Notes under the pieces: model-generated | What the model was told of the DNA's origin: nothing | Databases searched by the model: none | What the model saw: only the letters and a program-made list of their open reading frames with translations | Translations under genes and position numbers: made by a program | Part shown: piece by piece, positions 10,401-18,947 of the stretch | Layout of the letters: every line of letters starts with the position of its first letter | Position numbering within the stretch: position 1 is the stretch's first letter | Source: Flavobacteriaceae bacterium GSB9 | GTDB taxonomy: Bacteria > Bacteroidota > Bacteroidia > Flavobacteriales > Flavobacteriaceae | DNA length: 64,000 nt | NCBI GenBank assembly: GCA_022749295.1 | Contig: CP062007.1 | Span: forward strand, 3,340,001 to 3,404,000 | Direction of reading: 5' to 3'

Positions 10401-13400
10401 GCCGGGAGCTAGAACAGTTTCTTTTAAAGATCCTCCTATGCCGTTGTTTTGTAAGGTAGCCGTTGGAAGTGAACTAAGGTAGAATTTATCGTACCACTCG
10501 TTTTTTGTTTCACCAAGACCTTGGTTTTGTACCGTATAGCTTATGGTAAAACTTTGCCCATTAACTAACGTTTCAGGAGCGCTAAAATTGGTAATAACCA
10601 AATCGGCATGAGGGGGTAATATGAGCTGAATAGGTATGTATAATTGATTGTTGATTTTATCTTTATCTTCTTCATACCTATTATCAAAATCTGCCCAAAG
10701 AATAATGTTAAAATCACCTTCAATGCCATTGGGTATTTTAAAAGTTGCATTTTGTGTAATACTGCCACCTCCAATTAATTTAGAGATAGATCGTTGCCCT
10801 AGATAAAAATCGTCTGCACTCAATTGGGTGTCGAAACTCAAATAAACCCGAGTAACAAATGATGATAAGACATCAGAAGTTCCAAAGTTTTCAACCGTCC
10901 AATTTATAGGGATTTCTTCTCCAGAATTGGCTGTGCCCTGCGCATCAATATTGGTAAGAGCAATATCTAAGTCTATAGGGGCGGGTTCTGGTGGATTAAT
11001 AATAATAGGCGAATTTAGACTTATAGAAGCATTACTCATTTTATTGTTTAGTTCGTCTATCTCAAATACCTTGTCGTAAGCATCTACATAAATGAAAAAA
11101 TAAATATTATCAGGAACAGTACTGGGCAAAGTACACGTTCTGGTATACTCAATGGTTTGATTTACATTGATGGCTGTAGATATGTTTTTTGTATTGAGCT
11201 CTTTTGCGTTTCTAGGATTCCATTCGGTATTTTCAGACCAAAATATTCTATCGCTTCGAGAACTAGATTCTTTAGTGCCTAAATTTTTCACCCGATACTT
11301 TAAATTAAAAGGGAGTGTGCGTGTTATGGTTTCTGGGTAGGATATAGAAACTGGTACTAAATCAGGCCGGTTATCCAAATTAATGCTGATAAGGTTACTC
11401 CTAATAGTGTCGTTGGCACTCGTTTCAAATTCAAATATATCATCTTTTACGTCGGTAATTATGTAAGCGTAATAATCACCTTCGGTTTTTTCAGGAAGTT
11501 TAAAACCTTTTGTGACCGTGTATGACATGCCGTTTTCAAAATCACCGGTAATACTCTTTCCTGAAATGAAAACTTCTGCATTTTGAAAAAATGAATTATT
11601 GCCAAGTGAGGTCGCTTCATTTATATTGAATGTAGGTTCTTTTGAAATGAACACTTCGTCTACCCATGAATTTTTTATAGGCGGATTAATGCCTTGGTTT
11701 GCCACAGTCCACGATATGGTTAAATCTTGATTTGCTGTTGCCTCGATTGGTGTGTTTATTGATATTAATGCTAAGTCTGCAGGAGGCGTAAGCACAATGT
11801 TGATAGGCTCACTTCTAATAATATTATTGGAATAAATAGGCTCGTACATCCCCATAAAATTGCTGATTACGTATATGTAATATTCACCAAATATGTTTTC
11901 TGGGATTTCAATTTCTTTAGAATAGTTGTAGGTGTCATTTACTTCTAAATAGTCATTGATGACACAACCACCACCGTTTTGTCCTAAAGAAGCTCGGTAA
12001 TCTTTTATTTTCTTTGCTGTCGCAAATGAAAATGTAGGGTATTTAGATAAATATATGGCATCTCTCCAATGGCGTTCAAATATGCATGGATCGTAATCTG
12101 TATTTTGTGGAATTGGAGAAAACGAAATAGATGAGCTACCTCCATAACCGCCTGAATTGCCACCAGAACTGATATTTATATCAAATACTATATATGGAGG
12201 TTTCCACCAAAAACCGCCTATTGCTGTTCTTTCGCCTATATTTTCAGCTGAATATTGAATTGTTATTTTATCCCCAGAGAAAGCATTTGTTGGCGCACCA
12301 ACATTAACCATGCTTAAATCTGGTGCAGGCGGAATCTCAATAAACAATTTTTGATAGAACAGATTGTTTTGTTCGTTTATCTCAATGAGGTCGGCACCAT
12401 GAGACCGTCTTTCGTTTACACACTCTCCATTTTCTGTAGTACAATAGCCATCAACATTATCGGTTATTACGAACAAGTAATATGAGCCTACATGGTTCAA
12501 AGGGATGTTTACTTGTTGAACATTGGTATATGATTCACCAGGGTTAAGAGAAGATACACTTGTGAATTCTCCCAGTAGCGTATCGTCACCACGACGTAAA
12601 TCCAAGTCGGGCGAAAGATATAATCGGTCTTTCCATATAGTGTTATTTGTACTTCCGTTACCAACATTTGTTACTTCCCACGATACTGTTATCGTACCGC
12701 CTCCAACAGCATCAGTGGGTATTGAAACGTTGTCTAAAGTTAAATCGGGTGTTCCTGATGGTGTAAAGGTTTGTATAGGGCCAGCGGTTTCAAAACACGT
12801 GTTTTTTGCCACTATCTGCCACGAATATTCGGTTGCAGGAATTAAGTTTCTAACGTTATATGATATTTCTTGAAGGTTAGAAACTATAGGCGTTTCGCTT
12901 TTTGTTTCGTGGGTTGGCCAAACATAGATGTCATAGTATACACTATTGGCACTTGGAGACCAAGACAGGCTAATTGGTTGTGTCATGTTAACAGAACCCG
13001 TAGTGGGGGTCATGTTGCTTACTTCTCCTGGAGGTGATGCAGGAATCACTTCAATGAAAACCGTATCTGTAAAGGTACAGCCATTGTTATATGTGCCTTC
13101 AACGGCATACTCTTTATCAGTACTAGGGGCAACAGTTATGCTGCTTAAATTAGAGCCTGTTGACCATGTTTGGGTGTCTGCATTGTTGACCGAAAGTTCA
13201 ATAGTTTCTCCAATACAGATTGTAGTAACAGAAGAAGTCTGTATAGTTGGTGTTTGTATGATATTTAAATCAAAGAACTCCGAAACTGCTTCACACCCTA
13301 AGTTATTCTCTATTTTTGCTTCGTAAAGTCCTGGCAAGTTGGTAGTGATTTCAATTGAAGTTCCCATATCGTAAAATTCACCTTCGTATATTCTTTTCCA

Positions 13401-16400
13401 AATTACAGGAGTACTGAGTTGAGTGGTGAGTACTGTTTCAGAATCTTCACAAAGCGTATTTCCTGAAGCTGATTCAATAATTGGAGTTTCACCTGGGTTT
13501 GAAACCGTTAGGTTGATGGTATATTGAATAGGACACCCGTTTGGTGATGTGCCGTCTTCTATGGTATAAATGCCTGAAGAGTTGAGAACCTGGCCAGCAA
13601 CTTCATAAAAATCACCCTCACAAATGGTCACTTCTTTATACGCTTTTTGTGTTTCAAGAACCGTAATAATAGTTGTGTCTGATTCGTTGGAAACGGTATA
13701 TGTTAGCATATATTCACCTGGGGAGGCACTTGAGGTTAAAAACGTATTTCCATCCACAAAATCACCAGACCATGTTCCGCCGGATGGTGTGCCGTCGGGC
13801 AGAGAAAAGTCAGATTCACTTTCGCATAGGTCATCAAGGCTGGGTGCTACAACAACAACAGTATTGTCAATAATGGAGAAACTATCTTGTGCTGTTCCAG
13901 TACAATTGTTTTCCTCATATTCATAAATTAAGGTATAGGTTCCTGGCGATAATGTTGAAGGATCAATACTGGTAATTGTAGATTCTGGACTGGTGTTGAA
14001 ATAATAAACGCCCCCCATAGGTGTACCCATATCTAGAGTTATTACTGTGTCGTCGATATTTAAACTCTCAAAAGGTAAATTTAAAGATACCGTTGGAAGC
14101 GGTGTAACTGTAACGGTCACTTCCTCTGTATTAGTACAGCCATTTGTATTTGAAATGTCTACCGAATAGATTGTCGTTGCAGACGGGATTACTGATATTT
14201 CTGAAGTAGTTTGCCCGGTACTCCACAGATATGAGTTTCCTCCAGAAGCTGTTAATGTGGTTGTTTCTCCTGAGCAAATGGTAATATCTTGTGATATTGA
14301 AGTAATTGGTTGCGAAAAATGGGTTATATTTTTTAAATTATTGTCGTTTGTATCATCAATATCATTTTCAATTATCGTATAGGCGTTTATATTATAGGTT
14401 TCTTCAGAATAAAGATTTGCCGTTTGAGCAAACGTGTAGGTTGTATTGTTGCCCGATAAAAGATTTATATTATTTATTGTTTCAATAACTGTTGCGCCAC
14501 CATTAATACTGTAGGCCACATCAAGATTGTTAATGGCTGGGTCTCCATAATTTGTGATTTCAACTGTAATTACTTCATTTGAAGTTAAATCACAACCCGA
14601 ATCAGGAGAATTGATTGCTGATATACCGACATCATAATTGAAAGTCGTGTTTTGGGATGTTGTATAGGCTGGAACTAGATATAATTCACCATTTTCATTG
14701 ATGGCGTATTCGTAGAAAGCAAAATAATAAATGGTAGATGGATTTAAACCTGATAAGTTAAAGATATTGCCAAAATCATTGTAAACGACAAAGTTGCCAT
14801 TTCCCAAATCATCCCCATCTCCAAAAGTTGAACTAGCATTGTATGTGGTAAAATCTGCAGGGGTTACATTAACAGCACTGCCCTCGCGAGCTATAACGAG
14901 TCTCCGTGTTCCGTCTCCTGGGCTAAAGCTTACATCAAATGAGTTTAAATCTATATTTGTAAATTGTGCGTTTGAAACTTGTACTGTGGGTCGTTCACCA
15001 AAGGTTTCTAAAGCAAATTTGTACCCTGGTGTTAAGTATAGTTTTGAATTACTTCCATTAAATTCAAATAAAGCAAAATGATAGTTTTGACCTGACAGTA
15101 AATTAGTGATATTAACATTTGTGCCGGTACCAGCGTAAAGCACGTAATTACCAGAATTACCAATTTCATAAGTACCATTGTAGAATCCTCCAGAGTTTGA
15201 ATTATAATTAGTGAAATCTTCTGGTTCTACTGATACAGGGCCATCTTGTCTGCCGATTAATAGCCTACGGGCGCCGTTTCCTTTTGTCCATGATATATTA
15301 ATACTTGTAGTGCTTCTGCTGCTTATAAAGGCATTACTAGATTGCACTGTAGGTTCGCCTAAAGTAGTATAGTTGGCTTCGTACGGCGGGTTTCCATTGG
15401 TGTCGTTTCCGGTGAGGTAAAAGGTTTCTGTACCCGTACCGTTGAACTCAAAGACTTTAAAGTAGTAAGTGGTCTCTGGCTGTAGGCCGTACACCCAACT
15501 GCCTCCGTTGGGCCCACTGTACATAACGAACTCTCCTGGAGCTACTTCCTGTCCTTCCCCAAAGGTGGAACTGGCGGTGTACGAAGCACCGTCAGTGGGC
15601 ACTGCGGTAACGGGGCTACCTGCCTTGGCGATGATAAGTCGGTTCTGTCCGTTGCCGTACCACGATGACGATAAGTTCCTGTAGAACCTGTCGCCGTCCA
15701 CGTTACTGAAGCTCATATTGGTTGTGTTCAGTGATGGATAGGCCGTGGTGCTCTGGCTGGCGGTAGCGCCAGGTGTTGAAACAGAAGAAGTGGAGGTAAG
15801 GTACAGTCTTTCGTTTGAGCCATTGTACTCAAACAGGGCAAAGTGGTAAGTTGTGTTTGACTTTAGGTTGTAAACATAGTCGCTGGTGCCCGAGCCTTCG
15901 TAAAGTGCGTAGTTCCCAGTACCTATTTGTGTTGCGCTTCCAAAGCTGCTGCTGCTGCTGTAGTTTATGCCGTTCTGAGGCTCTATATCCACAGGACTTC
16001 CTTCTTTGGCAATTAGGATGCTTCCCTGCCCATCGCCTCTTGTCCAGCTAACTGTCATAGCTGTACCAATAACGTTGCTGAATTGTATGTTACTTGCCTG
16101 TTGGACGGGCTCAGACAAAGTAGTATAGTTGGCTTCGTACGGCGGGTTTCCATTGGTGTCGTTTCCGGTGAGGTAAAAGGTTTCTGTACCCGTACCGTTG
16201 AACTCAAAGACTTTAAAGTAGTAAGTGGTCTCTGGCTGTAGGCCGTACACCCAACTGCCTCCGTTGGGCCCACTGTACATAACGAACTCTCCTGGAGCTA
16301 CTTCCTGTCCTTCCCCAAAGGTGGAACTGGCGGTGTACGAAGCACCGTCAGTGGGCACTGCGGTAACGGGGCTACCTGCCTTGGCGATGATAAGTCGGTT

Positions 16401-18062
16401 CTGTCCGTTGCCGTACCACGATGACGATAAGTTCCTGTAGAACCTGTCGCCGTCCACGTTACTGAAGCTCATATTGGTTGTGTTCAGTGATGGATAGGCC
16501 GTGGTGCTCTGGCTGGCGGTAGCGCCAGGTGTTGAAACAGAAGAAGTGGAGGTAAGGTACAGTCTTTCGTTTGAGCCATTGTACTCAAACAGGGCAAAGT
16601 GGTAAGTTGTGTTTGACTTTAGGTTGTAAACATAGTCGCTGGTGCCCGAGCCTTCGTAAAGTGCGTAGTTCCCAGTACCTATTTGTGTTGCGCTTCCAAA
16701 GCTGCTGCTGCTGCTGTAGTTTATGCCGTTCTGAGGCTCTATATCCACAGGACTTCCTTCTTTGGCAATTAGGATGCTTCCCTGCCCATCGCCTCTTGTC
16801 CAGCTAACTGTCATAGCTGTACCAATAACGTTGCTGAATTGTATGTTACTTGCCTGTTGGACGGGCTCAGACAAAGTAGTATAGTTGGCTTCGTACGGCG
16901 GGTTTCCATTGGTGTCGTTTCCGGTGAGGTAAAAGGTTTCTGTACCCGTACCGTTGAACTCAAAGACTTTAAAGTAGTAAGTGGTCTCTGGCTGTAGGCC
17001 GTACACCCAACTGCCTCCGTTGGGCCCACTGTACATAACGAACTCTCCTGGAGCTACTTCCTGTCCTTCCCCAAAGGTGGAACTGGCGGTGTACGAAGCA
17101 CCGTCAGTGGGCACTGCGGTAACGGGGCTACCTGCCTTGGCGATGATAAGTCGGTTCTGTCCGTTGCCGTACCACGATGACGATAAGTTCCTGTAGAACC
17201 TGTCGCCGTCCACGTTACTGAAGCTCATATTGGTTGTGTTCAGTGATGGATAGGCCGTGGTGCTCTGGCTGGCGGTAGCGCCAGGTGTTGAAACAGAAGA
17301 AGTGGAGGTAAGGTAAACTCTACCACTACTGCCATTGTACTCAAACAGGGCAAAGTGGTAAGTTGTGTTTGACTTTAGGTTGTAAACATAGTCGCTGGTA
17401 CCCGAGCCTTCGTAAAGTGCGTAGTTCCCAGTACCTATTTGTGTTGCGCTTCCAAAGCTGCTGCTGCTGCTGTAGTTTATCAAGTCTTCGGGCTCAATAT
17501 CAACCGTGCTTCCTTCCTTAGCTATAAGAATGCAGCCCTGCCCATCGCCTCTTGTCCAGCTAACGGTCATACTCCCCCCCAATACATTGCTAAACTGTAT
17601 GTTGCTGGCCTGAACTGTGGGAGCGGATAAGGTTTGGATACTGGCTTCTAAGAAACTACTGGTAAGGTATTCAGTAGAAAAATCTACGCCGTTATACTCA
17701 AAAACTTTTAGAAAATATGTTGTATCAGGCATTAAGCCTTCTATGTATATATAAGAGGAAGATGAACCATCATAAACCACAAATTCGCCTGATGCAAGTT
17801 CATTTCCCAAGCCAAATGCATCGGCCGTGTAATCCGCACCATCTGTTGGTATAGCAGTTACAGGAGACAATGCTTTAGCAACTATTATACGTTTTGCTCC
17901 ATCGCCGGGGGTGAAGCTTACCCTTATCCTGTTGCCATCGGTTTCAACAACTGAAAAATTTGTAGAAGCCGTTGTGGGTGCTTGCGAATATCCTAGAAAC
18001 GAACATAGTACTAAGAAAAATAAAGTAACATATTGTTTCATTTGCTGGTTGGATGGTATCAT
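4467..18062 (-). CDS. Giant T9SS-secreted multidomain adhesin-like protein
   Basis: A 4531-residue surface or secreted protein. The signal peptide is MKQYVTLFFLVLCSFLGYSQ, so the ATG at 18041 is as likely as 18062. Domains in approximate residue order: Fn3-like modules (30-1130), including three near-identical 252-residue units (about 148-900); Ig/PKD-like segments (1135-1750); seven CARDB-type modules starting with sequences like PDLTLDNVSIP (about 1770-2700); an IPT/TIG-like stretch (about 2835-2930); a collagen-like Gly-Pro-rich run (3268-3332); MopE-type Asp-rich metal-binding motifs (3335-3515); a DPNDPN repeat (3555-3590); a Cys-rich hydrophobic stretch (3600-3700); a DUF7619-like domain (3700-3900); two InlB-B-like repeats (4000-4140); SprB/HYR-like modules; and a type A sorting domain (FKLYPNPAKEKL to the end). 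Probably surface attachment or gliding-related; no enzyme domain was recognised. Confidence 0.93.
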   Translation of the reverse strand: MIPSNQQMKQYVTLFFLVLCSFLGYSQAPTTASTNFSVVETDGNRIRVSFTPGDGAKRIIVAKALSPVTAIPTDGADYTADAFGLGNELASGEFVVYDGSSSSYIYIEGLMPDTTYFLKVFEYNGVDFSTEYLTSSFLEASIQTLSAPTVQASNIQFSNVLGGSMTVSWTRGDGQGCILIAKEGSTVDIEPEDLINYSSSSSFGSATQIGTGNYALYEGSGTSDYVYNLKSNTTYHFALFEYNGSSGRVYLTSTSSVSTPGATASQSTTAYPSLNTTNMSFSNVDGDRFYRNLSSSWYGNGQNRLIIAKAGSPVTAVPTDGASYTASSTFGEGQEVAPGEFVMYSGPNGGSWVYGLQPETTYYFKVFEFNGTGTETFYLTGNDTNGNPPYEANYTTLSEPVQQASNIQFSNVIGTAMTVSWTRGDGQGSILIAKEGSPVDIEPQNGINYSSSSSFGSATQIGTGNYALYEGSGTSDYVYNLKSNTTYHFALFEYNGSNERLYLTSTSSVSTPGATASQSTTAYPSLNTTNMSFSNVDGDRFYRNLSSSWYGNGQNRLIIAKAGSPVTAVPTDGASYTASSTFGEGQEVAPGEFVMYSGPNGGSWVYGLQPETTYYFKVFEFNGTGTETFYLTGNDTNGNPPYEANYTTLSEPVQQASNIQFSNVIGTAMTVSWTRGDGQGSILIAKEGSPVDIEPQNGINYSSSSSFGSATQIGTGNYALYEGSGTSDYVYNLKSNTTYHFALFEYNGSNERLYLTSTSSVSTPGATASQSTTAYPSLNTTNMSFSNVDGDRFYRNLSSSWYGNGQNRLIIAKAGSPVTAVPTDGASYTASSTFGEGQEVAPGEFVMYSGPNGGSWVYGLQPETTYYFKVFEFNGTGTETFYLTGNDTNGNPPYEANYTTLGEPTVQSSNAFISSRSTTSINISWTKGNGARRLLIGRQDGPVSVEPEDFTNYNSNSGGFYNGTYEIGNSGNYVLYAGTGTNVNITNLLSGQNYHFALFEFNGSNSKLYLTPGYKFALETFGERPTVQVSNAQFTNIDLNSFDVSFSPGDGTRRLVIAREGSAVNVTPADFTTYNASSTFGDGDDLGNGNFVVYNDFGNIFNLSGLNPSTIYYFAFYEYAINENGELYLVPAYTTSQNTTFNYDVGISAINSPDSGCDLTSNEVITVEITNYGDPAINNLDVAYSINGGATVIETINNINLLSGNNTTYTFAQTANLYSEETYNINAYTIIENDIDDTNDNNLKNITHFSQPITSISQDITICSGETTTLTASGGNSYLWSTGQTTSEISVIPSATTIYSVDISNTNGCTNTEEVTVTVTPLPTVSLNLPFESLNIDDTVITLDMGTPMGGVYYFNTSPESTITSIDPSTLSPGTYTLIYEYEENNCTGTAQDSFSIIDNTVVVVAPSLDDLCESESDFSLPDGTPSGGTWSGDFVDGNTFLTSSASPGEYMLTYTVSNESDTTIITVLETQKAYKEVTICEGDFYEVAGQVLNSSGIYTIEDGTSPNGCPIQYTINLTVSNPGETPIIESASGNTLCEDSETVLTTQLSTPVIWKRIYEGEFYDMGTSIEITTNLPGLYEAKIENNLGCEAVSEFFDLNIIQTPTIQTSSVTTICIGETIELSVNNADTQTWSTGSNLSSITVAPSTDKEYAVEGTYNNGCTFTDTVFIEVIPASPPGEVSNMTPTTGSVNMTQPISLSWSPSANSVYYDIYVWPTHETKSETPIVSNLQEISYNVRNLIPATEYSWQIVAKNTCFETAGPIQTFTPSGTPDLTLDNVSIPTDAVGGGTITVSWEVTNVGNGSTNNTIWKDRLYLSPDLDLRRGDDTLLGEFTSVSSLNPGESYTNVQQVNIPLNHVGSYYLFVITDNVDGYCTTENGECVNERRSHGADLIEINEQNNLFYQKLFIEIPPAPDLSMVNVGAPTNAFSGDKITIQYSAENIGERTAIGGFWWKPPYIVFDINISSGGNSGGYGGSSSISFSPIPQNTDYDPCIFERHWRDAIYLSKYPTFSFATAKKIKDYRASLGQNGGGCVINDYLEVNDTYNYSKEIEIPENIFGEYYIYVISNFMGMYEPIYSNNIIRSEPINIVLTPPADLALISINTPIEATANQDLTISWTVANQGINPPIKNSWVDEVFISKEPTFNINEATSLGNNSFFQNAEVFISGKSITGDFENGMSYTVTKGFKLPEKTEGDYYAYIITDVKDDIFEFETSANDTIRSNLISINLDNRPDLVPVSISYPETITRTLPFNLKYRVKNLGTKESSSRSDRIFWSENTEWNPRNAKELNTKNISTAINVNQTIEYTRTCTLPSTVPDNIYFFIYVDAYDKVFEIDELNNKMSNASISLNSPIIINPPEPAPIDLDIALTNIDAQGTANSGEEIPINWTVENFGTSDVLSSFVTRVYLSFDTQLSADDFYLGQRSISKLIGGGSITQNATFKIPNGIEGDFNIILWADFDNRYEEDKDKINNQLYIPIQLILPPHADLVITNFSAPETLVNGQSFTISYTVQNQGLGETKNEWYDKFYLSSLPTATLQNNGIGGSLKETVLAPGESATTEVKLKIPDHASGNYYLIGETDSSNKIYEGFENGESNNETSQLVLIEIQDPSDLKINSINTDTQATLGDSFDSQLVVNNIGDNTAVGNLANAFYLSPQAEYNGALASLIGSNDFSITLAPGETRIFDLTGNVRGLFPGNYYGIGRTNIQSSINENDFTNNSLATNETIALDVRILPLSTPTTKNIENQNWLYYKISVEEGKDLIIDIESTRDIGNNNVYVSHETVPTPNLFEFQSIYKNSTDQRVLVPNTKAGDYYLLINTDLSALQTLTINAELLDFSLLSVSPNTVGDGKVSTSITGAGFRPDMVARLLNNGTTVNTALSINLQSSMEAEISWDLSDVAFNTYDLEIENPDGSSVILNQSITVEESTGYSNLTYDILSPDLLRRGRSAFFEFIIRNDNNVDTPGVLAEIAMLDNVDILDISVSGKLKKNSVTDVYGRLQDMPDYKSNEGYQLIPFTARDFKPGEVMMASVHIANFSGNTFPLRARVIGGNEETMVFNALKNIESTRQLALETPGYLSDNRELVEDKTAFSKLMLKNYVEYGFLKASDTLLVDFECENCQNEIALNQNTYNPGIQGPDILRASNATFSPGANYNWEINKYNGEAGANLGHDIMNLSGKLNIESTPENPFTINIKSLDYSNSPTYLAGWYPAVDKCWTILKASDGIVGFDVSKFLINTDGFTAYNYIYGGTFSIEKINDNELAICFTAYKPGLGEDGVPGAPGGIGEDGSPGGPGGPGNQYISSGKGGVGGPGGPGYGSISPGNQGPDGPDGCTYGIDCECPENGSCNEICNGIDDNGDGIIPLVEQDLDGDGFSKCQGDCNDYDSSIYPGAVEIPDGKDNNCDGVIPSNEIDNDNDGFAEFEGDCNDLDSSIYPGKKEICHDGKDNDCDGIIDENCDTCTATDDNDNDGYTICEGDCNDNNSLIHPGAPELCDGIDNNCNGLIDEDCDDDEPYIPPYPNCFGENCDPKPVDCSSGSILGAPPGTPCPKPEPEKDPDFDDDNTPNDPDNPNDPNNPNDPNDPNDPDSPPGPGGDCSATGGGGDGTPSWCDVAFVALDCGLSAGGCLSSLVFCATGAGCVIPVIVCSAGGLSCAFSLNNLNDKSEAASTASEFGCIGNAAADALSGGSGITGLALCYGQQYFCKPVVGSCDPNEIIGPEGFGPEKFVSNKETLNYTINFENDPDFATAPAQRVVIRQVLGDNFNPASFRLQGFGFGDYSFTVPEGLSSYSTRLKLTDEIGMDVNVSIGIDVVNSELFWSFQSIDSETGLPPYEALKGFLPVNDDNGAGEGFVNYSIKAKSTTITGDELKASANIFFDINEPIATNEAVNIIDAVSPAIDAITDSNLEFETIQSFGINATDDIGGSGIRGYEVYLSENDGEFNLISEVLGIDDKFTFEGEPNTSYCLAPVVIDNVNNKSEIHSENTICYTTPAEEDITTEYFKLTTEQVGNGTITMLPRTSYFESGTNVTVNAIADDGWQFVQWENDLSGSVGSESIIMDSDKSIRAVFVQETYTLSINTQGNGSVSVNPESGPYLSGTEVSFAASSENGWTFDRWEGDLNSFNTNDNIIMDSNKTITAIFVEGLVVRAQAFDATCTESFNGNIDIEVIGGTPPYTFDWDNDGTGAADLDPDPEDLANIKSGTYSVLVTDVNGITATKTVTVGINDVVYPEISNIDDQIESLNNNCTIIVKDYSSIAGISDNCNGTLQINQYPEIGAEITQTTNAILTVTDASGNKSSVSFKIIPEDTEAPVITPINNQLLDRNENCTVYLPDYSSIVETTDNCTSNINITQVPAATTVISENTQVTIIASDSQGNESTETFTLEIKGDLQVYYYDGDGDGFGVDNVLTNKTVCQLPGDNYSTMAGDCDDNDPSNNPNTNEEDCSTLSIENEQKFNFKLYPNPAKEKLTIEFLNAIGDKTEFTVFDSLGREIISKMASNKSKVTLDLNENYQDGVYLIKVSNEGKTETKRFVVLR
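15361..17630 (-). repeat. Three tandem 756-bp units inside the giant gene
   Basis: The sequence starting AAAGTAGTATAGTTGGCTTC recurs at 15361, 16117 and 16873, an exact 756-bp period (252 codons). The first two units look identical by eye. The third matches until about 17313, changes over about 20 bases, matches again, and diverges after about 17478. Each unit encodes two Fn3-like modules. Identity at the DNA level, including silent positions, and a higher GC content than the flanks point to recent amplification or gene conversion. Copy number may vary between strains or be miscounted in short-read assemblies. Confidence 0.95.
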
Positions 18063-18171
18063 GACGTTTATTAATTACGTTAGTTATTCATTTTTATGAG
18101 CCAAACAAAAGGGATTAAAATGGTAGGTAAGGGGTTTGTTGAATTTTTATTCGAGATACTTGATATTCTTT

Positions 18172-18906
18172 TTAAAGGGTTTTACCCTCTGAGAAAATAA
18201 ATTTTGTTTCTTTTGGAATCTTATCAACGGTTTGCATTTTGAACTTTAATGGTCTTACATGCCCTTCTTGATCCGTGTACACTTCTTCAACTTCAATTTT
18301 AACAATGTTCCAACCTTTTTTTAAGTCGATATCGTAATGATGTATGAGGTTAAAAGTGCTTTTCATATCAAGCGTATAGGTTTTGGTTTTGCAAATTCCT
18401 TTAACAGAAGCCCTTTCGGGGACATAATAAAAGTCTATATAATAACCAGTAACAAAATCTTTTTTTCCATAGGAGAAGTAACTTTCACTAAAAGCTTTAG
18501 AACTAACTAGTCTTAATTTGCCGATAGGTTTTTTGTCTTTTATAATACCGATGAAGAAATTTCCTTGCATGGTTAAAGATTCTAATTCCAATTCACCGTT
18601 TACAGTTTTAACATCTTCTGAACCGCAATAAAAAGCCCTGCTAACCGAATTGTTTTTAATTCTAATGTCTTTGCTTTTGGTATTGGCTTCATTTTGAGTC
18701 TCTGTGACGACTGATGCCATGTTGTTTTCCAATTCTATGGCGAACTTGCCATTAGCTTTTATGGTGCCAATAGCTTTGGGTTCTTTTACTGGCAAAATAA
18801 TTTCTGCTTTACCGCTTTGGTAATTGCTTATTTTGCCATTAACACTTAGCTGTGTTGAAATGGTGTTTATAAAAAGAAAGATCATTATGTAAAGTGTCAA
18901 CTTCAT
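18172..18906 (-). CDS. Secreted protein of unknown function
   Basis: A 244-residue protein with a short N-terminal hydrophobic segment (MKLTLYIMIFLFINTIS), suggesting export. The next part (SVNGKISNYQSGKAEIILP) resembles the beta-rich start of carboxypeptidase-regulatory-like or lipoprotein folds, but no family was recognised with confidence. The rest is beta-rich and has no visible catalytic motif. It lies 41 bp downstream of the DUF4412 protein and 109 bp upstream of the giant gene on the same strand, so co-transcription with the former is plausible. Confidence 0.7.
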   Translation of the reverse strand: MKLTLYIMIFLFINTISTQLSVNGKISNYQSGKAEIILPVKEPKAIGTIKANGKFAIELENNMASVVTETQNEANTKSKDIRIKNNSVSRAFYCGSEDVKTVNGELELESLTMQGNFFIGIIKDKKPIGKLRLVSSKAFSESYFSYGKKDFVTGYYIDFYYVPERASVKGICKTKTYTLDMKSTFNLIHHYDIDLKKGWNIVKIEVEEVYTDQEGHVRPLKFKMQTVDKIPKETKFIFSEGKTL

Positions 18907-18947
18907 GTAAATGGATAATTTTTATTTTATTCTTTCGATTTACTAAC

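Noticed and set aside
15469-17196. Evenly spaced plus-strand ORFs (71 and 78 codons) recurring every 756 bp opposite the giant gene
   Set aside because: They are antisense shadows of the tandem repeat; identical repeats naturally give identical shadow ORFs. The minus-strand frame has a signal peptide and recognisable domains.
15361-17630. Tandem repeats considered as a CRISPR array
   Set aside because: The period is 756 bp without short repeat-spacer structure, and the units are in-frame Fn3-like coding modules.
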